Source of the DNA: Gaoshiqia hydrogeniformans
Lineage (GTDB): Bacteria > Bacteroidota > Bacteroidia > Bacteroidales > Prolixibacteraceae
Assembly: GCF_049347105.1 (NCBI RefSeq)
Contig: NZ_CP186334.1
Location: 5,518,001-5,582,000 of the forward strand
Reading direction: 5' to 3'
DNA length: 64,000 nucleotides
Numbering within the stretch: position 1 is the first letter of the stretch; each line of letters starts with the position of its first letter. Position numbers and translations under genes: made by a program. This document shows, in pieces, positions 1 through 7,595 of this stretch. Below the pieces are notes generated by a model. It was not told where the DNA came from. It made no database searches and saw only the letters and a program-made list of their open reading frames with translations.

Positions 1-453
1 GAAGAAGTTTCGGAACGGACGCCTGCCTTCCGAAACATCCATTTCAGCGGAATTACCGGAAATGCCAAACAGGCCGGTCTCCTGCTGGGACTGGAAGAAC
101 TGCCCGTCAGTAACATTTCGTTTACCGACATCCGCATCAAAGGCGAAATTGGCTTCACCGTAAAAGACGCGCAGGATATCAGTTTCCACAATGTGCAGAT
201 GAATGCCACCAAAGGGCCGGCCCTGTCGATCGAGAAGAGCAAATACGTGGAGGTCAACGCATTCAGTTCCAACTCTCCGCTAAAAAACACGCCGGTGATT
301 CAACTCGACCAGGTGGAACAACTCAGTCTGATCAACTGTTACCAACCGCGTGAAACCGATATTTTTATTCAGAAAAGCAAAACCTGCAAAGATCTGTTTA
401 TCAGGAACAATATCCTACCCAAGGTCAGGAAAAAGATTTTGGTGACAAAATAG
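1..453 (+). CDS. C-terminal part of a GH28-type (polygalacturonase-like) beta-helix protein
   Basis: The window opens inside this gene; 150 residues remain before the TAG stop. The visible part is a run of short alternating strands (HFSGITGNAKQAGLLLGLEE, then VSNISFTDIRIKG, ISFHNVQMNA) that is typical of the last coils of a right-handed parallel beta-helix in glycoside hydrolase family 28. These enzymes hydrolyse pectin galacturonans, usually outside the cytoplasm. The catalytic Asp residues lie upstream and cannot be checked, so another beta-helix family is possible. A rho-independent-looking hairpin follows the stop, so this is the end of a transcript. Confidence 0.7.
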   Translation, partial: EEVSERTPAFRNIHFSGITGNAKQAGLLLGLEELPVSNISFTDIRIKGEIGFTVKDAQDISFHNVQMNATKGPALSIEKSKYVEVNAFSSNSPLKNTPVIQLDQVEQLSLINCYQPRETDIFIQKSKTCKDLFIRNNILPKVRKKILVTK

Positions 454-473
454 GCATCCGCACGCATACAAGA

Positions 474-505
474 AAGCCTGTAAATCAAGTAATTTACAGG
501 CTTTT
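474..505 (+). terminator. Rho-independent terminator after the GH28-type gene
   Basis: The arms AAGCCTGTAAAT and ATTTACAGGCTT are perfect inverted repeats separated by a short loop and run into a T-rich stretch. It lies about 20 bases after the GH28-type stop codon. Confidence 0.75.
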
Positions 506-529
506 AAATTCTATTTGCATTTTATTTTG

Positions 530-602
530 TCGGGATGATCCGACTCGAACGGACGACCCCCACGTCCCGAACGTGGTACGCTACCAACTGCGCTACATCC
601 CG
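530..602 (-). tRNA. tRNA-Pro (CGG)
   Basis: Read on the minus strand, the 73-nt sequence folds as a cloverleaf: acceptor CGGGATG/CATCCCG, anticodon stem CCACG/CGTGG with loop TTCGGGA (anticodon CGG), and T loop TTCGAGT. The discriminator is A and CCA is not encoded. Codon CCG is read. Confidence 0.96.
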
Positions 603-733
603 ATCATTAACGGGATGCAAAAATAATATTTTCATTGAATAACCTAAAAGGATGTTCATTTAATTTCAGTTTAAATGCAATATTTTTTTTCAGGCACATT
701 CATCCGGCAGGTTCATTCAAACCCGACATAACA

Positions 734-1939
734 TTAGGTCTCACCTTCCAAAAAATCCCGCAGATAACTAAATTGTTCGGTTAGCTGACCGTCTTTCAAA
801 ATAGTCGCCCGTTCAATAATCCCCTCGGTATCTTCACCAAAGAGCGAAGGTAAAACCTGGTGATACAGGTCACGGGCAAAAGTGCGCGAAGCATCGAAAG
901 GTAAGGCGGTCGGCAAATTATCGACAGCCATCACCGTTATATGTGCAGACGACGAAAAAGCAGGCTGCTCAAGGAGGCTTTCCGGATCAACATCATAAAA
1001 CGGATTGTCGATAGACGAGGTCCGAATCGTTGTCGGGATCGGTCCGGGAACATCGCAACTAACGTCTGCAATCAGCGAAATACCAAAATCCGGCGAGCGA
1101 AGCTGTGCCGGGGTGAAAAAATGCGGAGATACCTGGTCCCAGAAATGACAGGGTATAAAAATATCGGTCGGTTTTAAATAAGGTAAGAAGGCCGAGCTGT
1201 AATCTGCCGGATTCTGATAAAAGTCGTCCCGGTCAAACTTACCTTGCTTTTTCACCACATAATCCTCCGGATCAAGCCGGACATACACCGGGTGATCGTA
1301 ATCCTTTTCGAGAAAATCTTTTGGCAATACCTCGGCAATACCCATCTCATGAATCATTTCAAGCGCTCCGGAAGCGACCCGTCCCCCTCCTGTCAATAAA
1401 ATTTTCAACGGCGGCAGTTTGATGGTACGCAAATGATGATACAATTCGCGCAGGTTACGACAAGTCTCCGGTCGCGGCAACCCAATGCCCCTGAAACGTC
1501 TCGCCGCTCCCTGAAACGCATAGTAAGCGCCAACAACTCCGGCCCAAAATCCGAAGGCAACCAGACGGTTATGATGTTGATCGGTAAAGTATTCATAGTC
1601 CAGCAGCGTAATCTTTTTATCGGCCATCTGCTTAAAAAACGAACGGTTAAACGCTTGTTGTTTGGCCACATGGGCAAACATGATGTAGGTTTTCCCTTCA
1701 ATCAGGCTTTCTTCCGAAACTTCTTTTATACCAATCAACAGGTCGCAATGTGAAACATCATTTACAACCGGAATCCCCATCGCGCTGTATTCTTCATCCT
1801 GATGAATGCGAACAGCGGAAGATTGAACAAACAAGCTGACCCCGGGATAATTCTCCCTGATCAATCGGGCTGTTTCCGGGGTAATGGCCACCCGGCGGTC
1901 GTGGTATCTTCGGCTTTCCCGTAATACGCCTACTTTCAT
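734..1939 (-). CDS. Alanine dehydrogenase/transhydrogenase-fold oxidoreductase, saccharopine dehydrogenase-like
   Basis: A 401-residue NAD(P)-dependent dehydrogenase. The N-terminus (MKVGVLRESRRYHDRRVAIT) has the R-E-x(n)-D-x-R-V-A-x-T-P pattern of the alanine dehydrogenase/PNT N-terminal domain, and a Rossmann glycine loop (TGGGRVASGA) begins near residue 183. The length and the central insert resemble lysine-forming saccharopine dehydrogenases rather than alanine dehydrogenase, so the substrate is open. The start was set at ATG 1939; a TTG two codons upstream also fits the frame. The gene stands alone, with tRNA-Pro downstream and tmRNA divergent upstream. Confidence 0.7.
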   Translation of the reverse strand: MKVGVLRESRRYHDRRVAITPETARLIRENYPGVSLFVQSSAVRIHQDEEYSAMGIPVVNDVSHCDLLIGIKEVSEESLIEGKTYIMFAHVAKQQAFNRSFFKQMADKKITLLDYEYFTDQHHNRLVAFGFWAGVVGAYYAFQGAARRFRGIGLPRPETCRNLRELYHHLRTIKLPPLKILLTGGGRVASGALEMIHEMGIAEVLPKDFLEKDYDHPVYVRLDPEDYVVKKQGKFDRDDFYQNPADYSSAFLPYLKPTDIFIPCHFWDQVSPHFFTPAQLRSPDFGISLIADVSCDVPGPIPTTIRTSSIDNPFYDVDPESLLEQPAFSSSAHITVMAVDNLPTALPFDASRTFARDLYHQVLPSLFGEDTEGIIERATILKDGQLTEQFSYLRDFLEGET

Positions 1940-2053
1940 ACACAATTCAAATTTACAACGATTTCATCCGTCAATCCGGCTCTTATCATATCTGTTTCAG
2001 ATGAAGGCATATTTAAAGATAGGGATTACATTTTAAAATTGCAGAATTTTCTG

Positions 2054-2061
2054 TAATTTTG
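2054..2061 (+). promoter_or_regulatory. Putative -7 element for ssrA
   Basis: TAATTTTG matches the Bacteroidota -7 consensus TAnnTTTG and lies 16 bases before the mature 5' end of tmRNA, allowing a short leader that RNase P would remove. Confidence 0.6.
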
Positions 2062-2076
2062 TCGTCCCTTTATACC

Positions 2077-2471
2077 GGGGCTGACTGGTTTTGACAGCGG
2101 GTAGAAGAGGTATGTAAGCATGCCGAGCATTGTTTGTTGGCTCGTTAATCTCAATGATCAAACATTTAATTGGCGAAAATAATTACGCTCTTGCTGCGTA
2201 ACCGAATTTAGTAGGTTCATGCTTAATCCCGGCACCAGGTGCTGGGACAGGACATCGCCCGGATGCCGTTGCCCGGAGGCTATCCGATCAGGTGGTGCAA
2301 GTAAATCAGGGATAGCTTGTTGGTTGCTTCGTACAACAAGCGAAATTCAGAAGCTAAGGTAACGGTCGGTGGCCTTGATCCAGCTGTTACACGAAAACCA
2401 AGTCGGGGCTAAGCATGTAGAAAGCATATTGCTTCCTCGTTTGGACCCGGGTTCGACTCCCGGCAGCTCCA
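2077..2471 (+). ncRNA. ssrA: tmRNA (transfer-messenger RNA)
   Basis: The RNA rescues stalled ribosomes by acting as tRNA-Ala and then as a short message that tags the nascent chain for proteolysis. The ends GGGGCTG and CAGCTCC form the acceptor stem, with the T-arm sequence GGGTTCGACTCCC just before the 3' end. The tag frame runs from 2172 to 2201 and encodes GENNYALAA followed by TAA, the usual tag of this phylum. Pseudoknot-rich sequence fills the middle. CCA is not encoded. A TAnnTTTG promoter precedes it. Confidence 0.97.
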
Positions 2472-2632
2472 CTTCTTACAAAGAGATGAAATTCATAATC
2501 CTGTAAACTACTGTTTTACAGGATTTTTTTATTCTTATCGAGATTGGTCGGATCACTTCATATTTCTGGAGATAATCGAAAAAAATCCATAAAAAAAGGA
2601 GGAAATCATCCGGCAAATGACTTTCCCCTTTG

Positions 2633-2705
2633 AGCGGGAGACGGGATTCAAACCCGCGACCCTTAGCTTGGAAGGCTAATGCTCTATCGACTGAGCTACT
2701 CCCGC
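2633..2705 (-). tRNA. tRNA-Gly (TCC)
   Basis: Minus-strand cloverleaf of 73 nt: acceptor GCGGGAG/CTCCCGC, anticodon stem TTAGC/GCTAA with loop CTTCCAA (anticodon TCC), and T loop TTTGAAT. The discriminator is U and no CCA is encoded. It is the last member of a Thr-Tyr-Gly series read leftwards. Confidence 0.97.
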
Positions 2706-2713
2706 TTTTAACT

Positions 2714-2803
2714 GATAATTGTTGATTCTTGATTGATGATTTGAAAATACCGTTGTTTTTTTCAGGCAATCAATCATCAATCATCGTTTATCAATCATCA
2801 TTT
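2714..2803. repeat. Degenerate 7-bp-period repeat between tRNA-Gly and tRNA-Tyr
   Basis: The spacer between the two tRNAs is mostly 7-bp-periodic. At 2714-2741 the successive heptamers are GATAATT, GTTGATT, CTTGATT and GATGATT; at 2771-2803 they are CAATCAT, CAATCAT, CGTTTAT, CAATCAT and CATTTG. The two blocks are roughly inverted copies (TGATTGATGATT occurs directly in one and as its complement in the other), so a hairpin between the tRNAs is possible. Confidence 0.7.
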
Positions 2804-2806
2804 GTG

Positions 2807-2889
2807 TGGGGAGAGCAGGATTCGAACCTACGAAGGCATGAGCCAGCAGATTTACAGTCTGCCCCAGTTGGCCACTTTGGTATCTCCCC
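2807..2889 (-). tRNA. tRNA-Tyr (GTA)
   Basis: An 83-nt class II tRNA on the minus strand with acceptor GGGGAGA/TCTCCCC, anticodon loop CTGTAAA (anticodon GTA), a long variable arm (TGGCTCATGCCTTC) and T arm GTAGGTTCGAATCCTGC. The discriminator is A and no CCA is encoded. Confidence 0.97.
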
Positions 2890-2906
2890 TTTTTCAATTT
2901 TCTATT

Positions 2907-2971
2907 GGTGATTGATGATTTATAATTGAAACGCACAATCTTTCAACGCCACAATCATCATTAATCAATCC
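2907..2971. repeat. Degenerate 7-bp-period repeat between tRNA-Tyr and tRNA-Thr
   Basis: The second spacer repeats the pattern of the first: heptamers GGTGATT, GATGATT and TATAATT at 2907-2927, and on the other side CAATCAT, CATTAAT and CAATCCT directly before tRNA-Thr. The words are the same type as in the neighbouring spacer, which argues for a shared origin. Confidence 0.6.
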
Positions 2972-2975
2972 TTTG

Positions 2976-3049
2976 AGCCGGATCTCAGATTCGAACTGAG
3001 GACCCCGAGATTACAAATCACGTGCTCTGGCCAACTGAGCTAATCCGGC
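2976..3049 (-). tRNA. tRNA-Thr (TGT)
   Basis: Minus-strand 74-nt cloverleaf with acceptor GCCGGAT/ATCCGGC, anticodon loop TTTGTAA (anticodon TGT) and T loop TTCGAAT. The anticodon stem has one mismatched pair. The discriminator is U and CCA is not encoded. It is the first of the Thr-Tyr-Gly series, downstream of the SRP RNA gene. Confidence 0.95.
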
Positions 3050-3066
3050 AACAAATCAAAAAAAGT

Positions 3067-3161
3067 GGGTAAGCTACCTGTATCGCACCGCTCAACCGCT
3101 TACCCTTGCTGCCTTCCGACCCTGGGGGGTTCAGCAGGAGCTGGTCGTACAGGACTTACCC
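3067..3161 (-). ncRNA. ffs: Signal recognition particle RNA, small bacterial (4.5S) type
   Basis: On the minus strand the ends GGGTAAG and CTTACCC pair, and the apical part carries the SRP Alu-less hairpin core GGTCGGAAGGCAGCAAGGGT, with the GGAA tetraloop and the asymmetric internal loop that bind Ffh. The partner arm is CCTGCTGAACCCCCCAGG. The length of about 95 nt fits the short bacterial form. The RNA works with Ffh to target nascent membrane proteins. Exact ends are estimated from the terminal stem. Confidence 0.93.
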
Positions 3162-3298
3162 GGCGACAAAAGTAGAAAAAAATGTATATCCGGCAAACGA
3201 AAAACAAAACTCGCAGGCGCTTTTTTCAAATATTCCGGTTAATCCGTTAATCTTCAAGAAAATATTTATATAACTTTTTTTTCAGCTAAAAAATCAGA

Positions 3299-3306
3299 TA
3301 TATTTG
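3299..3306 (+). promoter_or_regulatory. Putative -7 element for the DUF4199 gene
   Basis: TATATTTG fits TAnnTTTG and lies 25 bases before the ATG of the DUF4199 gene, in an AT-rich spacer after the SRP RNA gene. Confidence 0.5.
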
Positions 3307-3331
3307 CTAAAAACTCCCAAACAATAACACG

Positions 3332-3886
3332 ATGGAACAAAAATCAACATTCTGGAAAAGCGCGATGACTCATGGCTTGTACCTTGGAGTCGCCCTGATT
3401 CTTTATGGCGTCATTATTTATGTGGCCGGTGAGAATACGAACAAATCATTGGGTCTAATCTCTTATGCTATCATGGCCGCCGGAGTCGTTTACGCGCAAA
3501 TTAACTACCGGAATCACGAATTGAACGGGTTTATCAGCTACGGTCAGTCGCTTGGTTACGGAATTGTTGTTATGCTCTTTGCCGGTATTCTTAATTCACT
3601 GTATTCCATTATTCTGTTTACCTATATTGATCCCGGGTTGATTGACCAAATCCGCATTGCTCAGGAAGAAGTCATGATGGCCAGGGGCATGTCTGACGAA
3701 CAAATTGAATTAACGGGACGGTTAACCGCCAAAATGATGACGCCGGGCTGGATGGCCATTTCGGGTTTGTTTGCATTTGGACTGATTGGATTAATTATCT
3801 CATTGATCTCTTCGATTTTTGTCAAAAAACAGGATGATGAACATGCCTTTGAAGATGCGATGACTGAAATCAAATCTGACGAGTAG
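3332..3886 (+). CDS. DUF4199 family membrane protein
   Basis: A 184-residue protein with four predicted membrane segments, roughly residues 10-31, 38-57, 70-97 and 138-163, and a charged cytoplasmic tail. The pattern GFISYGQSLGYG followed by a helix and a loop ending in MTPGWMA is that of DUF4199, a family found almost only in Bacteroidota and of unknown function. It precedes a membrane-linked family 2 glycosyltransferase by 44 bases on the same strand, a pairing that is common in this phylum and suggests a joint envelope role. Confidence 0.85.
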   Translation: MEQKSTFWKSAMTHGLYLGVALILYGVIIYVAGENTNKSLGLISYAIMAAGVVYAQINYRNHELNGFISYGQSLGYGIVVMLFAGILNSLYSIILFTYIDPGLIDQIRIAQEEVMMARGMSDEQIELTGRLTAKMMTPGWMAISGLFAFGLIGLIISLISSIFVKKQDDEHAFEDAMTEIKSDE

Positions 3887-3930
3887 CCGACAGTTAAAAC
3901 AACAAAAACATATTAACTAATTTTCTGCAC

Positions 3931-4884
3931 GTGAATATTTCCGTAGTTATTCCTTTGTATAATGAAGAAGAATCGCTTCCCGAATTAACGGGATGGATTA
4001 AGCAGGTAATGGATGAACACCGGTTTTCCTATGAAATTATTTTGATTGATGACGGAAGCAATGATAACTCCTGGACGATTATTGAAAAGCTTCATCACGA
4101 AAACCCGGATATAAAAGGCATCAAATTCAGGAGAAACTACGGAAAATCGGCCGCGCTGCAGGTTGGTTTTACCGATGCACAGGGCGATGTTGTGATCACG
4201 ATGGATGCCGACCTGCAGGACAATCCGGAAGAAATCCCGGAACTTTACCGTCTGGTCACGGAAGAAAATTTTGATTTGATATCGGGATGGAAAAAGAAAC
4301 GTTACGACCCGCTCTTTTCAAAAAATATCCCCAGTAAGTTTTATAACTGGATTGCCCGGCGCAGTTCCGGGATTAAGATCCACGATTTTAACTGCGGCCT
4401 GAAAGCATACCGGAAGACCGTTGTGAAAAGCATTGAAGTGTACGGAGAGATGCACCGCTATATTCCCATCATCGCCAAATGGGCCGGATTCAAACGGATT
4501 GGCGAAAAAGTGGTTCAGCACCAGGAACGGAAATACGGGGTTACCAAGTTCGGGTTCGAACGCTTCATCCGGGGCCCGCTCGACCTGCTTTCGGTTATTT
4601 TCATCGCGAAGTTCAGCAAACGCCCCATGCACTTTTTCGGTCTGATCGGCTCATTGGTCTTTCTGGTAGGTTTTATTTCGGCAGCGTGGGTAGGAATCAG
4701 CAAGCTCATCGCCGTTTCGAAAAAAATTGCGGCGCCCCTGGTCAGCGAGAGTCCTTATTTTTATCTGGCTTTAACCGCGATGATCATTGGCACACAATTA
4801 TTTATGGCAGGTTTTTTGGCAGAATTATTTTCCCGGAATTCATCCGAACGAAACAGGTACCTGATCGATAAGAAAATCATTTGA
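3931..4884 (+). CDS. Family 2 glycosyltransferase, dolichol/polyprenyl-phosphate mannose synthase-like
   Basis: A 317-residue enzyme with a GT-A domain: nucleotide-binding start (MNISVVIPLYNEEESLPEL), DDGSNDNSW near residues 41-49 and the metal-binding DADLQDN near 91-97. Two C-terminal membrane helices lie near residues 231-254 and 276-300. This is the architecture of DPM1/GtrB-type enzymes, which transfer a sugar from a nucleotide donor to polyprenyl phosphate at the inner membrane. The start is GTG, chosen because it gives the intact beta-strand. It is probably co-transcribed with the DUF4199 gene. Confidence 0.9.
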   Translation: MNISVVIPLYNEEESLPELTGWIKQVMDEHRFSYEIILIDDGSNDNSWTIIEKLHHENPDIKGIKFRRNYGKSAALQVGFTDAQGDVVITMDADLQDNPEEIPELYRLVTEENFDLISGWKKKRYDPLFSKNIPSKFYNWIARRSSGIKIHDFNCGLKAYRKTVVKSIEVYGEMHRYIPIIAKWAGFKRIGEKVVQHQERKYGVTKFGFERFIRGPLDLLSVIFIAKFSKRPMHFFGLIGSLVFLVGFISAAWVGISKLIAVSKKIAAPLVSESPYFYLALTAMIIGTQLFMAGFLAELFSRNSSERNRYLIDKKII

Positions 4885-4913
4885 CCGCTTCCTGCGTTGA
4901 TCCGGTCTATCAA

Positions 4914-6044
4914 TCAGATATTCTTCGACCGGTATTTCCTGACCAGCTTATTCAACTTCTCGTCATGCAAATCCTGCTGTTCGAGGTACTCATAAGCTCT
5001 TCGGGCAATAAACCGGTTTTTGTGCTCCAGAAGAACGGCCACCTGTAAACCAATCTCTTCGGCCGAAACACCCTGGACAACAAAAAGTTTCAGAATGCGA
5101 TCAACAACAGAAGCGCTCAAATCCGGCATATGACTGGCAAGTGCGCCCGAAACCCAGGATGATAAACCGGAAACACGCTCCAGTTTTTCCAACAGGATCC
5201 GCTGGCTCATATAGCTCAACCCCTTGAAATGATCCACCAAGGGAATCTGAACCGACTGCTCTTCGAGAATAGAATCAGGCAAAGCCGACAGCGCCTGACC
5301 AGCCAGGATATCCGGCATCTCGCTAACTTTTCGAATGATCAATGCCTTAAATTCTTCCGACCAGCTTAAGCATGCTCCCATATTCTCCAACACCCAGAGT
5401 TTATCGTGATAATCCCCGCTATTTAAGATTTGGGCAGCCAGCTCATCGGTCAACCTGGCCGCTGTATAATTCCGGATTTCTTTTTGGGTAGAACCATATA
5501 CCAGGTTCCAAAGCGTATAGGTGGTATAAACAGCATCTTCCACCGAAGCTTCTTTTACCGACAGAAGTGTTGCTCCCGAAACAGCATCAACCGCCATATC
5601 CGGTTCGGCGGTTGTTAACTGGTCAATCCGGTACGATCCGAGTACAGAATACGGGTTTGCCAAGATTGTCTCCAACCGGCGATAGTCTTCCTCCTTAAAC
5701 GGCACATGATCTGTTTTGCTCAAAAACTCTCCCTCGGGTAACGAAAATCCCCGGTAACGCCCGGTTGCCGTCCAATATAAGATGATATCCAACAGCCTGC
5801 ATTCGCCGTTAACACAAACGCCGGTATGAATTTTCCGAAAATAGAACTGAATCAATCCCGCCTCGTTTTCACAAATAAACAGGGTGTCGTTCGGTATGGT
5901 ATCATTAAAATCAACAATCTCCCAACGGACTTTCAGACTATCTGTTTCGTACACCGGAGCATGGAAATAAACGCTAACCGTTGTTTTTTCAAGATCGAAA
6001 AACAAGCCCGCCCACAAAAGAATAATGATATAAATGATTTTCAT
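4914..6044 (-). CDS. Exported protein with an ApbE-type flavinylation-like motif and helical repeats
   Basis: 376 residues from ATG 6044, chosen because it begins with a hydrophobic signal/anchor (MKIIYIIILLWAGLFF); the frame stays open 47 codons further upstream but that stretch looks non-coding. Residues 153-159 read DAVSGAT, matching the D-x-x-(S/T)-G-A-T sequence at which ApbE attaches FMN in NqrC/RnfG-type domains, and CVNGEC lies at 77-82. From about residue 200 the protein is a series of amphipathic helix pairs resembling HEAT-like repeats. I do not recognise the whole family. It is divergent from the MFS gene. Confidence 0.6.
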   Translation of the reverse strand: MKIIYIIILLWAGLFFDLEKTTVSVYFHAPVYETDSLKVRWEIVDFNDTIPNDTLFICENEAGLIQFYFRKIHTGVCVNGECRLLDIILYWTATGRYRGFSLPEGEFLSKTDHVPFKEEDYRRLETILANPYSVLGSYRIDQLTTAEPDMAVDAVSGATLLSVKEASVEDAVYTTYTLWNLVYGSTQKEIRNYTAARLTDELAAQILNSGDYHDKLWVLENMGACLSWSEEFKALIIRKVSEMPDILAGQALSALPDSILEEQSVQIPLVDHFKGLSYMSQRILLEKLERVSGLSSWVSGALASHMPDLSASVVDRILKLFVVQGVSAEEIGLQVAVLLEHKNRFIARRAYEYLEQQDLHDEKLNKLVRKYRSKNI

Positions 6045-6196
6045 CTCTTTTCTAAAAACGATTTTAAGACCTGTTTGTTTTAAATATACCGATTTTAAAC
6101 CTTGAATATTAACAAATCGGGAACCGGGCACAAAATAAAGGAATTCCGGGTCAACCAATTGCCTGCAATAAATAATTTTACACAAATTTTAAGATT

Positions 6197-7540
6197 TTGA
6201 TCAAACAACGATTTAACGACTACCCCTTCTCACCTGCCAAATCACCGGTATTTTATGGCTGGTTCATTGTTTTATGGGGAACGATCGGCATCATCATGAG
6301 CGTACCTGGTCAAACCATGGGGGTATCAACCTTCACTGAACATCTGATGGGCGCCCTCCGCTTAAGCCGGAACGAACTGAGTACAGCCTACCTGATAGGT
6401 ACGATCAGCAGTTCGTTTCTGCTGACCAAGGCCGGAAAATGGTACGACCGTATTGGCGCCCGCTGGCTCGGCAGTTTGATTACCCTCATTTTGGGATCCG
6501 TTTTGGTTTTACTCAGTCAGGTTGATCGTATTGCATTTGCTATAGGTAACTTTTTCCAGATTGGCGAGTTTCAGTTTTACCTGAGTTTCGCGGTCATCGC
6601 CATTGGTTTTTTTATGCTGCGATTCAGCGGACAAGGTGTATTGACCATGCTTTCGCGTAATATGATGATGAAATGGTTCATTCGCCGGAGAGGTTTTGCC
6701 AACGGCCTGAGCAGTATATTCACCTCCCTGGGCTTTGCTATGGCTCCGCTCGTTTTCGATTTTTTTATTGAGAGTTTTAGCTGGAGGGGCGCCTGGATCA
6801 TCTTATCCATGATCACCGGGTTTGGGTTCAGTATCTTTGTTTTTCTGTTTTTTCGCGACAACCCCGAAGATTGCAGGCTGGAACCGGATGGGGCCAAACC
6901 CGAACTGAAAACGATAAAAGAGGGCGAGCCAATCCGGCGGGCCATAAAACAATTCAGTCTGAAAGAAGCTCAGCGAACCTGGCCTTTCTGGACTTTTATC
7001 GTGGCCCTGTCCATGCAGTCGCTTTATATCACCGGTTTCACATTTAATATTGTTTCTATCTTCGAATCGGCCCAAATGGACAAAACCACGGCCTTGTCGG
7101 TGTTTATTCCCACCTCGGCCATTTCGGTATTTATTTCATTTTCGGCGGGCTGGCTAAGTGACCACATCAAGCTAAAATATTTACTGCTCGTTTTCCTCAC
7201 GGGGCAAATGATCTCGATGCTTAGCCTGTCGTTTTTGAGTCCCGGTTTTCCCTATATCTTTCTGATCATCGGAAACGGCATTGTTGGCGGCCTGTTCAGT
7301 GTTTTGGCAGCCGTGGTATGGCCCCGGTTTTACGGACGGGAACATTTGGGTGCTATCAGCGGATTTTCCATGAGTTCACTGGTCTTTTTCAGTGCGCTGG
7401 GACCTTTGCTTTTCAGTTCATCGTTCAGCAGGCTGGGTTCCTATTCTTATGCAGCCATTTTGTGTTTTATCATAGCTGCCTTCACCTTTGCAGCCTCATT
7501 CAAAGCCAATAATCCGCAGGAAAAACTTGGGTTAGTATAG
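6197..7540 (+). CDS. MFS transporter
   Basis: A 447-residue major facilitator protein with about 12 hydrophobic segments and the loop motif GKWYDRIGARW after helix 2, a variant of the MFS signature G-x-x-x-D-R-x-G. The layout resembles OFA/monocarboxylate-type carriers; the substrate is not predictable. The start is a TTG at 6197, used because the first in-frame ATG is already inside helix 1; this start is uncertain. The next gene, an exported sugar-processing lipoprotein, has its own promoter, so a shared operon is not required. Confidence 0.8.
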   Translation: MIKQRFNDYPFSPAKSPVFYGWFIVLWGTIGIIMSVPGQTMGVSTFTEHLMGALRLSRNELSTAYLIGTISSSFLLTKAGKWYDRIGARWLGSLITLILGSVLVLLSQVDRIAFAIGNFFQIGEFQFYLSFAVIAIGFFMLRFSGQGVLTMLSRNMMMKWFIRRRGFANGLSSIFTSLGFAMAPLVFDFFIESFSWRGAWIILSMITGFGFSIFVFLFFRDNPEDCRLEPDGAKPELKTIKEGEPIRRAIKQFSLKEAQRTWPFWTFIVALSMQSLYITGFTFNIVSIFESAQMDKTTALSVFIPTSAISVFISFSAGWLSDHIKLKYLLLVFLTGQMISMLSLSFLSPGFPYIFLIIGNGIVGGLFSVLAAVVWPRFYGREHLGAISGFSMSSLVFFSALGPLLFSSSFSRLGSYSYAAILCFIIAAFTFAASFKANNPQEKLGLV

Positions 7541-7561
7541 CAAAACTTCCCGCAGGAATTT

Positions 7562-7569
7562 TATCTTTG
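7562..7569 (+). promoter_or_regulatory. Putative -7 element for the DUF1080/PHP lipoprotein gene
   Basis: TATCTTTG fits TAnnTTTG and lies 27 bases before the ATG at 7596, inside the 55-base gap after the MFS gene. Confidence 0.6.
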
Positions 7570-7595
7570 TCTTTGTTAACCAAGCTAATATCCCG

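Noticed and set aside
941..1177. Open frame on the strand opposite the dehydrogenase gene
   Set aside because: It lies wholly within the dehydrogenase gene on the other strand and encodes a composition-biased, family-free sequence.
2476..2911. Short open frames over the tRNA-Gly and tRNA-Tyr genes
   Set aside because: They are translations of tRNA genes and repeat spacers.
4479..4871. 130-codon frame inside the glycosyltransferase gene
   Set aside because: It is an out-of-frame reading of a well-conserved gene, with no recognisable domain.
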